A DNA stretch of 8,227 nucleotides from assembly GCA_018400515.1 (NCBI GenBank), contig JAGYMR010000117.1:1-8227 (forward strand), in the 5' to 3' direction. The stretch comes from Tangfeifania sp. (GTDB lineage: Bacteria > Bacteroidota > Bacteroidia > Bacteroidales > Prolixibacteraceae). Under the pieces are notes generated by a model, which saw only the letters and a program-made list of their open reading frames with translations, was not told the origin of the DNA and did no database searches. The translations under genes were made by a program, and so were the position numbers. Shown piece after piece: positions 1 through 6,850 of the stretch (position 1 is the first letter of the stretch; each line of letters begins with the position of its first letter).

Positions 1-42
1 TGTCGTGGGTCATGCGACCGGATCGCCAGAGGTACTCATCAA

Positions 43-102
43 GGCCACCCCGGCCGGGCTGTTACACCTCTTCGCCCGGCTGACCCCTCCTGAAAAGGAG
101 GG
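43..102. repeat. GC-rich double-hairpin extragenic repeat
   Basis: Two adjacent dyads lie just beyond the 3' end of the M49 peptidase gene. The first pairs GCCGGGC (53-59) with GCCCGGC (74-80) across a 14-base loop. The second is a perfect 7-bp stem, CCCTCCT (85-91) with AGGAGGG (96-102), closed by a GAAA tetraloop on the plus strand. Neither strand has a T-run directly after the hairpin, so it is a poor intrinsic terminator. The combination of a CCCTCC...GGAGGGG hairpin with a GGGGTGG block (minus-strand reading) resembles interspersed extragenic repeats I associate with Bacteroidota genomes. That identification is from memory of the pattern; copy number cannot be judged from one window. No coding sequence is supported in positions 1-118. 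Confidence 0.5.
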
Positions 103-118
103 AAAAGGAATCGGAAGA

Positions 119-1765
119 TTAAAACAACACATCCTCTCCCTGTACGAAAACAATATCCCGCGGAATGCCGGCTTCACCGATGCGATCCAGATCTTTCTGC
201 AGTTGTTCCCGGATAAATCCTTTTTCTTCGATCATTTTCCGGGCGGCTTCATAATCGCCGTCTCCCTGCATTTTGAGGATCAGTCCGGAAAGACTGAACA
301 TGGCGTCTTTCATTTTTTCATAATCAACACGGTAGGTGCCGGTGGCAGGATCACGTTCAAAAGCGCCGGTCTCCTGAAAGTAATAGAAGCGCATCATGTT
401 TGCCTTGCCATGGGCGCTGGCCGCACCAAACCGCACAGAACGGAAAATCCCGGCCATAAAAGTGACAAAGTTATCCATCATCTCTTTTTCGCCCGGCTCG
501 CCCAGCTCGCCCATCTCATTCAACCGGTATACACACCACAGTCCGAGGATGTCGGCTTTGCTCTCTTCAATAGACGTATAGGCATCTTTCAGTGCTTCCC
601 GTACGGTGGTACTTTGATCCACTGTATTGCCAAGTCCCAGTCCGTGTGCCACCTCATGAAACATGGTGTTCTCAAAGAAAGCATCAAATTTCACATATTT
701 CCGCTGGTCTTCAGCAATCAGCAAATCGGAAATGGGCACCAGTATCTTGTCAAATTTTGCCTGCATGGAATTTTTCAACTGCAGCTTCCGGCTGCCCTTC
801 TCTTCCCGCACTTTTTCGTCGTTGGGCAGATTGATGGCAATGGTTTTGCTTCCGGCATTGCAGTCACCGGCATAATAAACCGCATCATACACATTTATAT
901 CGGAATCAATGCCGGGAGTCTCATTTTTGTATGGGGCCGGACAAGGCAATGCTTCTTGTAAGCCCGGCAGCAGGACCGCGTATTTTTCCAGCTTTTGACT
1001 CCACTCTTTGTCCTTGATCAAAAGGAATGATTCATAGGCTGTTTTGTATCCATAAAGCTGGTCTTCGTAGTTTTCGATGGGACCGACGATGAATTCAACG
1101 GTGTTGTTCTTCATCTCCATCCAGGCAATGTCGCTCTCATAATAGGAATCGGTAAGCAATGCGGCAGCCCGCTTTTCCAGGTAATTTTTCAATCCCCCAT
1201 CTTCGGCAAATGCCGCAGCCTTTAAAAGCAGTTCCGAAGCTTTGGTGAGTTGTTCCCTGTAGGCTTCATGGTATGGGACAGAAACCAGTTTTCCGCTGGC
1301 ATCCCGTCTGATCAGCGTATAAAGACCTGTTTTCGACTCGTCATCCCAGGCTTCAAATTCCTCCCGGGTCATGTCGGCCGGATAGAAATTGGCACCTGCC
1401 GGCTTGGGACCATATCCTTCCAGAAAGGGTTCGTTGTTGTTCAGCCGCTCCCACGGACCGTAGTTTATTTTCAGGAACTTCCGGGTGTACTCATCCAGAC
1501 CGGATGAAAAAAGCTTGTCCTTGTCACCAAACGCCTGCATCCAGTACAGGTCGTCCATGATCTTTGCCGTTTCCAGCAGCAATGGGATCATCTCCATTTC
1601 ACTGCCGGTGAGCACGCTTAGATCGGTGGAAAGTTGACAGGGAACAAATTCCTCCACTTTTTGCTGAATCTCTGATTTTTCTGCCATGTTATCCTTTTTG
1701 TTGGATGTTGATGTGCATCCCCAAACCAGGGCTGCCATCAGCATGAATGTAAATAAACGCTTCAT
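119..1765 (-). CDS. Lipoprotein M49-like (dipeptidyl peptidase III-related) zinc metallopeptidase
   Basis: Predicted zinc-dependent peptidase of 548 residues, related to the M49 family, whose known members remove dipeptides from the N-terminus of short peptides. Residues 1-17 form a signal peptide ending in LVWGC, with Cys17 the probable lipidated residue, so the enzyme is probably anchored to a membrane outside the cytoplasm. The zinc site is visible as HEVAH (370-374), with Glu371 the likely catalytic base, and EESKAD (400-405), which corresponds to EECRAE of classical DPP III; Glu401 is the probable third ligand. The block INLPNDEKVREEKGS (311-325) is also typical of this branch. Classical DPP III has HEXXGH with one extra residue and is usually about 700 residues; this shorter HEXXH form resembles the M49-like domain fused to some plant Nudix proteins. 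The ATG at 1763-1765 starts the signal peptide directly and no Shine-Dalgarno is visible. The gene is transcribed alone, away from the methyltransferase gene. The family is fairly secure; dipeptidyl specificity is inference. Confidence 0.85.
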   Translation of the reverse strand: MKRLFTFMLMAALVWGCTSTSNKKDNMAEKSEIQQKVEEFVPCQLSTDLSVLTGSEMEMIPLLLETAKIMDDLYWMQAFGDKDKLFSSGLDEYTRKFLKINYGPWERLNNNEPFLEGYGPKPAGANFYPADMTREEFEAWDDESKTGLYTLIRRDASGKLVSVPYHEAYREQLTKASELLLKAAAFAEDGGLKNYLEKRAAALLTDSYYESDIAWMEMKNNTVEFIVGPIENYEDQLYGYKTAYESFLLIKDKEWSQKLEKYAVLLPGLQEALPCPAPYKNETPGIDSDINVYDAVYYAGDCNAGSKTIAINLPNDEKVREEKGSRKLQLKNSMQAKFDKILVPISDLLIAEDQRKYVKFDAFFENTMFHEVAHGLGLGNTVDQSTTVREALKDAYTSIEESKADILGLWCVYRLNEMGELGEPGEKEMMDNFVTFMAGIFRSVRFGAASAHGKANMMRFYYFQETGAFERDPATGTYRVDYEKMKDAMFSLSGLILKMQGDGDYEAARKMIEEKGFIREQLQKDLDRIGEAGIPRDIVFVQGEDVLF

Positions 1766-1789
1766 GGGTCATTGGTTTAAAATTTGATC

Positions 1790-1797
1790 CAAATGTA
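1790..1797 (-). promoter_or_regulatory. Bacteroidota-type -7 box for the M49 peptidase gene
   Basis: The minus strand reads TACATTTG, a perfect match to the Bacteroidota TAnnTTTG -7 consensus. It lies 24 bases upstream of the ATG, which would leave a short 5' leader of roughly 15-20 bases. The expected -33 TTG is not visible at the usual distance (only a T-rich TTTTAC around 1812-1817), so the assignment rests on the -7 box and its position. Confidence 0.5.
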
Positions 1798-2032
1798 TAA
1801 AATTTTTAGCAGTAAAAGGGGCTTCCCGGTTCATTGACTCCTGTTGCTCCCGCTGCAGCAATGCGGATGACTTCAGCCAACGGATATCTAAATGGTTCAG
1901 GTTAAAAACGTGGCTGCATTCCCTGCGACTGTATTCTCATCGAAATATTTTGTTTCCCGGTCGTTTGATAAAACGCAGGATCTTTTTAAAGGTTTATCCA
2001 AAAGGCAGACAGCGCCAGACCTTCGGAGTATT

Positions 2033-2063
2033 TTGGTCCGGCATCAAATTTTTGCTTATCTTG
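2033..2063 (+). promoter_or_regulatory. Possible promoter of the methyltransferase-permease pair
   Basis: TTG at 2033-2035 is followed after 21 bases by TATCTTG (2057-2063), a partial match to the Bacteroidota -7 box with acceptable spacing. Transcription would begin near 2070. That suits translation from the ATG at 2105 better than from the TTG at 2078. The -7 box is imperfect, so this is a weak call. Confidence 0.3.
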
Positions 2064-2104
2064 CAAAGGTGTAGTCATTGAATATTCATTCAAAATCAAA
2101 TACG

Positions 2105-2983
2105 ATGAGCAAGCTGCATATCGACAGAAAATCATTCTCCCGCTCTTCACCCGATCTTCTACACTTTTTCAGGGGTCACCTGACGCAGACTCCGGTTGCC
2201 TTTTGGGCCTTCCTCATATTCCTGTCATCACAGGTCACAGCCCAGCCCTGGGATGTTCCCTACATTCCCACTCCTTATCATGTGGTGGATGAGATGCTTG
2301 ATATAGCGGATGTCGGACCGGGCGACTATGTGATTGACCTGGGCTCGGGCGACGGACGGATTGTGATCGCCGCCATCCTGCGGGGTGCTTACGGGCATGG
2401 CATTGATATCGATCCGGTCCGCATCCGGGAAGCCCGGCAAAATGCGAAAGATGCCAAACTGGAAAACCGGGTGCTGTTTGTCGAAGGGAACATTTTTGAT
2501 GCCGACATCAGCAGGGCCGGTGTAATCACCATGTATCTTCTGAACTCGATAAATATCCAGTTGCGCCCTACTTTGCTGAAGAGTCTGAGACCGGGATCAC
2601 GGGTGGTATCATATGTTTTCGACATGAATGAATGGAAGCCGGATGAGGTGATAACATTGGAAAACGGACTCATCTATCTGTGGATCATCCCTGCCCGGGT
2701 GGCGGGAAACTGGAAATGGAAAGCCGGCAATAAAGAATTCTCCATGCATGTAAAACAGGAATTTCAGGAAATTGAACTGAAGGTGGCAGCCGGCAATACA
2801 CCTTTAACCATTGATAAACCGTTCCTCTCGGGCGAACGAATCAGCTTTCTGGCCGCCCACCCTTCCAACGGGGATGTCTATTTGTACAGCGGTCATGTCG
2901 ACGGAAACACGATCAACGGAACCGTGCAGATTCACAATATAAACACGAAATCGGTGGAAAACTGGACAGCCACGATGGAATAA
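2105..2983 (+). CDS. SAM-dependent methyltransferase with N-terminal export/anchor segment
   Basis: Class I (Rossmann-fold) methyltransferase of 292 residues from the ATG at 2105. The SAM-binding motif I is VIDLGSGDG (76-84), the acidic motif II is GIDIDP (99-104), and NIFDADI (129-135) lies where the adenine-binding loop is expected. Residues 30-46 (VAFWAFLIFLSSQVTAQ) form a hydrophobic stretch ending in a plausible signal-peptidase site, preceded by a basic region, so the protein looks exported or membrane-anchored. The conserved segment PYIPTPYHVVDEML (52-65) follows. The last 100 or so residues (about 195-292) look like a small beta-rich domain with alternating G/W/K patterns. A TTG at 2078 would add nine residues; ATG is preferred because it is the better codon and fits the promoter candidate. 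The stop lies 9 bases before the permease start, so the two are probably cotranscribed. The methyl acceptor cannot be named. Confidence 0.85.
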   Translation: MSKLHIDRKSFSRSSPDLLHFFRGHLTQTPVAFWAFLIFLSSQVTAQPWDVPYIPTPYHVVDEMLDIADVGPGDYVIDLGSGDGRIVIAAILRGAYGHGIDIDPVRIREARQNAKDAKLENRVLFVEGNIFDADISRAGVITMYLLNSINIQLRPTLLKSLRPGSRVVSYVFDMNEWKPDEVITLENGLIYLWIIPARVAGNWKWKAGNKEFSMHVKQEFQEIELKVAAGNTPLTIDKPFLSGERISFLAAHPSNGDVYLYSGHVDGNTINGTVQIHNINTKSVENWTATME

Positions 2984-2992
2984 TATATACAG

Positions 2993-4339
2993 ATGATCAC
3001 CAATAACACACCCTTCAGAAAAAGCAGTCCGTTACCAACCTTTACCGGTCTGAGCGCTGTTGCCGTCATGGTGGGAATAGTTATCGGCACCGGCATATTC
3101 CGGCTGCCCCCCATCGTGGCCACCCATTCTGCCGGTGAGTTACAGTTCATCCTTTTCTGGCTGGCCGGGGGACTCATTTCTCTTGCCGGAGCGCTCTGCT
3201 ATGCCGAGCTGGCATCGTCACACCCCGACGCCGGAGGGGAATACTTTTTTCTGACAAAAGCGTTTGGACCTGCCCCGGGCTTTCTGTTTATCTGGGGAAG
3301 AATGACCGTGATACAGACCGGATCCATCGCACTGGTGGCCTATATCCTGGGTGATTATGCCAGTCTGATCCTGAACCTGGGGAAATACAGTGCAGCCATT
3401 TATGCAGCCCTGGCCGTCATACTGCTCACCGGACTGAACATGCTGGGAACAACGCATTCCAGAAAAACACAAATGGTGCTCACATCCATGATTGTTCTTA
3501 TTCTGGTGGTTATATCAGCTGCCGGATTTATTTCAGAACCTGTGGCTTCCGGGGATGACCTAAAATCCTCCTTCTTAAAAGATCCGCTTTTCTCCGGGGG
3601 CCGGGCCGGACTGGCCATGATATTTGTCCTGCTTACTTACGGTGGCTGGAATGAAGCGGCTTACCTTTCGGGAGAACTCATCCATGTCAGAAAAAACATG
3701 CTGAGAGTGCTGATCGCCGGCATCGTGGTGATTACCTGTCTGTATATGCTGATCAACCTGGCTTACCTGCATGTGCTTGGATTCGATAAGCTGAAAGAAG
3801 CTCAGACGGTGGGTGCCGATCTGACCGGACAAATCTTCGGACCGGCAGGTTCAACGATCGTTTCCTTTATCGTTGTATTTGCTGCCCTTTCAACCGTGAA
3901 TGCCACCATTATCACGGGAGCACGAACCAACTATGCCCTGGGCAGGGATTTCAGGCTGTTTCATTTTATGGGTGTCTGGAACTCCCGGAAAAACAGTCCG
4001 GTACGCGCCCATGCCGTGCAGGGAACCATTGCCCTGCTGCTTATTGCACTGGGGGCATGGTCAAAAAAATCAGTTGAAACGATGGTCGATTATACCGCTC
4101 CGGTTTTCTGGCTTTTCCTGCTGCTGACAACAGGAACCCTCTTCTTTTTCCGGATGAAAAATAAAAAACAGGATATGCCATACCGCGTGCCTCTTTATCC
4201 GGTGATCCCGCTGCTTTTCCTGGCGGCCTGTGCGTATATGCTCTACTCAAGCCTCGCCTTTACCGGGAAAGGTGCACTCATCAGCGCAGTTGTTCTTATT
4301 TCGGGAATCCCGGTTTATTGGATTGCAGCGAAAAAATAA
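2993..4339 (+). CDS. APC-superfamily amino acid permease
   Basis: Integral inner-membrane transporter of 448 residues, probably importing or exchanging amino acids or related amines. The first membrane segment contains GIVIGTGIF (28-36), the unwound glycine-rich substrate-binding motif of the APC superfamily. It is followed by YAELASSHPDAGGEY (70-84), a strong family signature, and by YGGWNEAAYLSGEL (216-229) in the region of the sixth segment, as in LAT-type exchangers. ARTNYALGRD (310-319) matches the conserved loop after the eighth segment. About twelve hydrophobic segments can be counted and the length is normal for the family. The start is 9 bases after the methyltransferase stop, with no separate promoter visible. 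The gene faces the NAGPA gene tail to tail. Family assignment is secure; the substrate is unknown. Confidence 0.92.
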   Translation: MITNNTPFRKSSPLPTFTGLSAVAVMVGIVIGTGIFRLPPIVATHSAGELQFILFWLAGGLISLAGALCYAELASSHPDAGGEYFFLTKAFGPAPGFLFIWGRMTVIQTGSIALVAYILGDYASLILNLGKYSAAIYAALAVILLTGLNMLGTTHSRKTQMVLTSMIVLILVVISAAGFISEPVASGDDLKSSFLKDPLFSGGRAGLAMIFVLLTYGGWNEAAYLSGELIHVRKNMLRVLIAGIVVITCLYMLINLAYLHVLGFDKLKEAQTVGADLTGQIFGPAGSTIVSFIVVFAALSTVNATIITGARTNYALGRDFRLFHFMGVWNSRKNSPVRAHAVQGTIALLLIALGAWSKKSVETMVDYTAPVFWLFLLLTTGTLFFFRMKNKKQDMPYRVPLYPVIPLLFLAACAYMLYSSLAFTGKGALISAVVLISGIPVYWIAAKK

Positions 4340-4357
4340 ATGTAAATTGTTTCCGGA

Positions 4358-4392
4358 CAGCAGAACGACAGTGACCGGTTTGCTGAGATTTT
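4358..4392 (+). terminator. Weak candidate terminator after the permease gene
   Basis: CAGCA (4358-4362) pairs with TGCTG (4381-4385), and inside it AAC (4364-4366) pairs with GTT (4378-4380). This gives an 8-bp stem with one bulged G and an 11-base loop. Only four T residues follow (4389-4392), after AGA. It lies in the 65-base gap between convergent genes, where a terminator is expected, but the stem is AT-containing and the loop large, so this is tentative. Confidence 0.3.
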
Positions 4393-4404
4393 GCCGCCAT
4401 TGCA

Positions 4405-5643
4405 CTAATAGAGGGCAACTGCATTGGTCACGGTACGCTGTCCGTTTGTGTCACTCGGGGTGATCGTCTCTTTTCCGTTGATCAGCATGCAGGACGACCC
4501 TCCCCCATCCAGATTGACGGCCTGGGTACATCCCAGATCAAGCAACAGATCAGCCACATTCTCCAGGGTCAGTCCGGGTACGTCAGGCGTCTTATACCTT
4601 CCTTCACAAACGAAAAAGATGACATACCCGTTGGGGTGATAAGCAATGGCCGACCGGGGGTGGTTATATACGGGTCCGACCCCGCTGGCCGCATCGAACA
4701 GCTCGTTCTCCCACAGATTTTTATACGCTCCGTCTTTGACGAGCAGCGGTCCGGCCCCGATGGCCTCTTTGGGCTTCCATGCCACCCCGCCTTCCGGATA
4801 GCTGGCGGAAGGAACCGGACAGGGCTGTTCCCCTGCTTTGTTGGGTGCAGGAGCCGGATAGGCATACAGCGTGCTGCCTGATTCATACACCCACCGGGCG
4901 GTAAAGGTTCCGTCACGCTCCATTCCAAATGCACCCTGCGTGGGATAATAGGGTGTACTGACCGAGTTGTAATCCCGGTAAACGACCGGACTCGAATGGG
5001 AAATTGTCTGACCGTTCCGGATCATCAGTCCCAACGAAGTGCCCGACCAGAAATAGCCCCCGTTCAGGACCACGGCGGGCTGGTCGTTCTCATCGTAAAA
5101 GTCCCGGGGGGTATGGTATCCGGTCTCTTCTCCCAGGATGGTGAACCTCCCCCTGTCCACACTGACATCGGCCACGGCAATATAAGCCTGAACTTTCTTC
5201 CCGGAGATGTCTTTTTTATACTTATAAACCGATACATAATCGGGTAAAGGACCAAAATGGTCTTTCTTCTCCCAGCCGGTGACGGAGATGGTGAGGGGGA
5301 CCGACTCAAAATAAACAATGATGCTGAATTCGACGGTGTGACCATCTTTTTCAACGTGTATAACCGGCTTGTCTGTCAGGTCGTACATGGCCGTGGCACT
5401 TTCCGGTTGTACCATGTTCACCCCTTCTGCCAACACCAGCTTCAGCTCTACCTCCGAGAGATCCTGTCCGCGTTCCATCAACAGTTCAATCGTTTCGGAA
5501 AAATTGTCCACGTTTACATCCCTGACTTCGTGCGAGAGCACTTCCACTCCGGTGATGAATATGAAGTCCGTATCCCCGTTATGATCCTCCTTACATTGCA
5601 GAAAAAAAAGGGATAAACCCAGAATGGTCAGTATTAGTTTCAT
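4405..5643 (-). CDS. Phosphodiester glycosidase (NAGPA domain) lipoprotein
   Basis: Predicted exported protein of 412 residues with a C-terminal NAGPA/DUF2233 domain, the fold of the human mannose-6-phosphate uncovering enzyme, which removes GlcNAc from a phosphodiester. Conserved blocks in order are VVLNGGYFW (191-199), AIGAGPLLVKDG (294-305), HPRSAIAYHPNG (328-339) and VNLDGGGSSCMLING (376-390), the last being the signature of the family. Residues 1-17 are a short hydrophobic signal ending in FLQC; Cys17 is the likely lipidation site, although Gln just before it is unusual for a lipobox. Residues about 25-115 resemble the Ig-like DUF5018-type domains found at the N-terminus of Bacteroidota surface proteins, which may act as a spacer or binding module. 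The start lies 18 bases after the DUF4434 stop, so it is the last gene of the cluster. The natural substrate is unknown; a sugar-1-phosphodiester is inferred from the family. Confidence 0.88.
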   Translation of the reverse strand: MKLILTILGLSLFFLQCKEDHNGDTDFIFITGVEVLSHEVRDVNVDNFSETIELLMERGQDLSEVELKLVLAEGVNMVQPESATAMYDLTDKPVIHVEKDGHTVEFSIIVYFESVPLTISVTGWEKKDHFGPLPDYVSVYKYKKDISGKKVQAYIAVADVSVDRGRFTILGEETGYHTPRDFYDENDQPAVVLNGGYFWSGTSLGLMIRNGQTISHSSPVVYRDYNSVSTPYYPTQGAFGMERDGTFTARWVYESGSTLYAYPAPAPNKAGEQPCPVPSASYPEGGVAWKPKEAIGAGPLLVKDGAYKNLWENELFDAASGVGPVYNHPRSAIAYHPNGYVIFFVCEGRYKTPDVPGLTLENVADLLLDLGCTQAVNLDGGGSSCMLINGKETITPSDTNGQRTVTNAVALY

Positions 5644-5654
5644 CTGATTAAAAT
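5644..5654 (-). promoter_or_regulatory. A/T-rich translation-start leader, shared with the GHL10-like gene
   Basis: The minus strand reads ATTTTAATCAG directly before ATGAAA. The GHL10-like gene carries ATTTTAATGAG before ATGAAA (8177-8187), differing at one base. Neither has a Shine-Dalgarno sequence, as is usual in Bacteroidota, and the shared A/T-rich leader supports both start choices. Confidence 0.5.
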
Positions 5655-5661
5655 TTTCTGC

Positions 5662-6714
5662 TTAGTCTTTCAGAAAACCGGCCTTTTGCAGCTCTTTATG
5701 CAGCTGATACGAGTCGGGATGCCCGGCAAAAGCTTTTGTACCCTTCCGGTTCAACAATCCGGTATATTGATAAATGAAAATTTTCTCCACAAAGGGAGAA
5801 ACGGCTTTTAATTGTTGGATTGCCCGCTCCGGAGGGGCAGGAAGCAGGGCACTCCGGTAAACCCGGCCTTCAAACTGAAACATCTCCACATCGGCCCACA
5901 GCTTCGACTTCGCTGCTTTTTTATGCAGATTATAAAGGCGTTCAAAAAAGGCGGCACTCTCCTCCACCGCTGTTTTTTCAACACCTATTTCATCCTGATA
6001 AGCGATGTAATCCACATCCAGCTGCTCCAGCTGTCGCACATAGGTATCATCTGCCTGCACATCTCTGGTTCCGTAAGGGGCTATGAGCGTTTTGGCATTG
6101 GGTGTCAGTATTTTCGCCTCTTTCGAGGAGTCATTGACATATTTTATGAAGAAATCATCGTAATGTCCCTGAATGCCGGTTTCGTTCGGGTAATACCAGC
6201 CGTAAAAACTCTCATGATGACCGTATTTTTCCGCCAGCTCATTCATCGCTGCAAGCCGGAGTTTCTCCACCTCCTTATCTTGCATGAGAAAGGCCGGGTT
6301 GGTCCATTCTCCGTAAAATCCGTTGCTGACAAAAAATTTCACTCCGTACCTGTCGGCTGCAGATAACACCGTTTCAAGCGGATCCTCACAGGCCAGCTGA
6401 TGTTGGGGAAGCAATGCCGAGGGATAAAATGATTTATCGTATATTGCCGTGTCCAGCAGCACAAGGTACTCAATGCCCGATCGTGCGATCTCCCTGATTT
6501 TATGTTTCCACTGTCTGGCAGTGAAAGCAGCCAGGGTCTCATTCCAGTATTTTCCCTCCGGTATATTGTGATGCTGAAACTCAAACCACGCTCCTTCGAT
6601 CGGTTTCAGACCGGTTGTTTCTTTCAGGGCGGCCGCCAGCGAGGGCATGATGCTCAGTCCCATCGCTGTGGTACCCGCCGTTTTTATAAAACGCCTTCTT
6701 GTCACTTCGTTCAT
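5662..6714 (-). CDS. Tat-exported DUF4434 putative glycoside hydrolase
   Basis: Protein of 350 residues with a twin-arginine signal: TRRRFIK (5-11) followed by a mildly hydrophobic stretch and a likely cleavage site near LAAA (26-29). It should therefore be folded in the cytoplasm and exported to the periplasm. The mature part fits DUF4434, a TIM-barrel family tentatively assigned to glycoside hydrolases. Visible blocks are the first strand IEGAWFEFQHHN (39-50), YLVLLDTAIY (83-92), FFVSNGFYGEW (127-137), FYGWYYPNETG (170-180), IAYQDEIG (237-244) and LWADVEMFQFEG (272-283). Glu178, Glu242 and Glu277 sit at strand ends and are the best catalytic candidates, by inference only. It lies between the GHL10-like and NAGPA genes; the 136-base gap upstream contains hairpins, while the gap to NAGPA is 18 bases. 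No reaction is established for the family as far as I know. Confidence 0.82.
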   Translation of the reverse strand: MNEVTRRRFIKTAGTTAMGLSIMPSLAAALKETTGLKPIEGAWFEFQHHNIPEGKYWNETLAAFTARQWKHKIREIARSGIEYLVLLDTAIYDKSFYPSALLPQHQLACEDPLETVLSAADRYGVKFFVSNGFYGEWTNPAFLMQDKEVEKLRLAAMNELAEKYGHHESFYGWYYPNETGIQGHYDDFFIKYVNDSSKEAKILTPNAKTLIAPYGTRDVQADDTYVRQLEQLDVDYIAYQDEIGVEKTAVEESAAFFERLYNLHKKAAKSKLWADVEMFQFEGRVYRSALLPAPPERAIQQLKAVSPFVEKIFIYQYTGLLNRKGTKAFAGHPDSYQLHKELQKAGFLKD

Positions 6715-6789
6715 TTGAATATAACTTAGTTAAACATTTATATTGCAATAATTTATATAAAGGAGTGTTATCCCTTAAACCCCACCAGC

Positions 6790-6820
6790 TTTTTTTCCCG
6801 ATTCACCGGGACTAAAAAAA
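6790..6820. other. T/A-flanked hairpin between the GHL10-like and DUF4434 genes
   Basis: TCCCG (6796-6800) pairs with CGGGA (6807-6811) around ATTCAC. A run of T (6790-6795) before the stem can pair with a run of A (6814-6820) after it, leaving CT bulged. Transcribed from the minus strand, the T-run comes before the stem and an A-run follows, so it is not a classical terminator. It could be an mRNA processing or stability structure. Confidence 0.4.
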
Positions 6821-6825
6821 GGATG

Positions 6826-6843
6826 AAAAAATCCACCGCGGAT
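6826..6843 (-). terminator. Short hairpin with T-run after the GHL10-like gene
   Basis: Eight bases after the GHL10-like stop codon the minus strand reads ATCCG-CGG-TGGAT followed by six T residues. The stem is only four Watson-Crick pairs plus one G-U pair, so termination would be weak or partial. Together with the larger hairpin just downstream it may lower expression of the DUF4434 and NAGPA genes relative to the GHL10-like gene, or separate two transcripts. Confidence 0.4.
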
Positions 6844-6850
6844 AAAAAGC

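Larger units (their letters stand above)
1766..2104. other. Divergent intergenic region, no supported gene
   Basis: This 339-base stretch separates the minus-strand peptidase gene from the plus-strand methyltransferase gene and must hold both promoters. It contains a good -7 box for the peptidase, a weaker promoter candidate for the methyltransferase, and a small dyad CGTTT-GATA-AAACG (1962-1975) that could be an operator half-site pair or chance. A 60-codon plus-strand reading frame (1892-2074) has no recognisable domain, signal peptide or conserved-looking pattern and is not called. No tRNA-like, riboswitch-like or mobile-element end was seen. Confidence 0.6.

Noticed and set aside
85..102. 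The CCCTCCT/AGGAGGG hairpin as an intrinsic terminator
   Set aside because: No T-run follows on either strand; a repeat element explains it better.
5..961. Long plus-strand open frame of 318 codons
   Set aside because: It lies opposite the M49 peptidase gene, whose signal peptide, zinc motifs and family blocks are all on the minus strand; the plus frame has no recognisable domain.
1892..2074. 60-codon plus-strand open frame in the divergent intergenic region
   Set aside because: No domain, signal or start-region support, and it overlaps the likely promoter of the methyltransferase gene.
2078..2104. TTG start giving nine extra residues to the methyltransferase
   Set aside because: The ATG at 2105 is a better codon, keeps the hydrophobic segment intact and fits a promoter ending near 2063.
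5257..5616. Plus-strand open frame of 119 codons opposite the NAGPA gene
   Set aside because: It is an antisense shadow of a gene with clear family motifs and has no features of its own.
5812..6366. Plus-strand open frame of 184 codons opposite the DUF4434 gene
   Set aside because: It is an antisense shadow; the minus strand shows a Tat signal and coherent TIM-barrel strands.
6715..6760. TTG...TATATTCA as a promoter of the DUF4434 gene on the minus strand
   Set aside because: The spacing is acceptable but the box ends almost at the ATG, so transcription would begin inside the gene; the A/T-rich stretch probably matches by chance.
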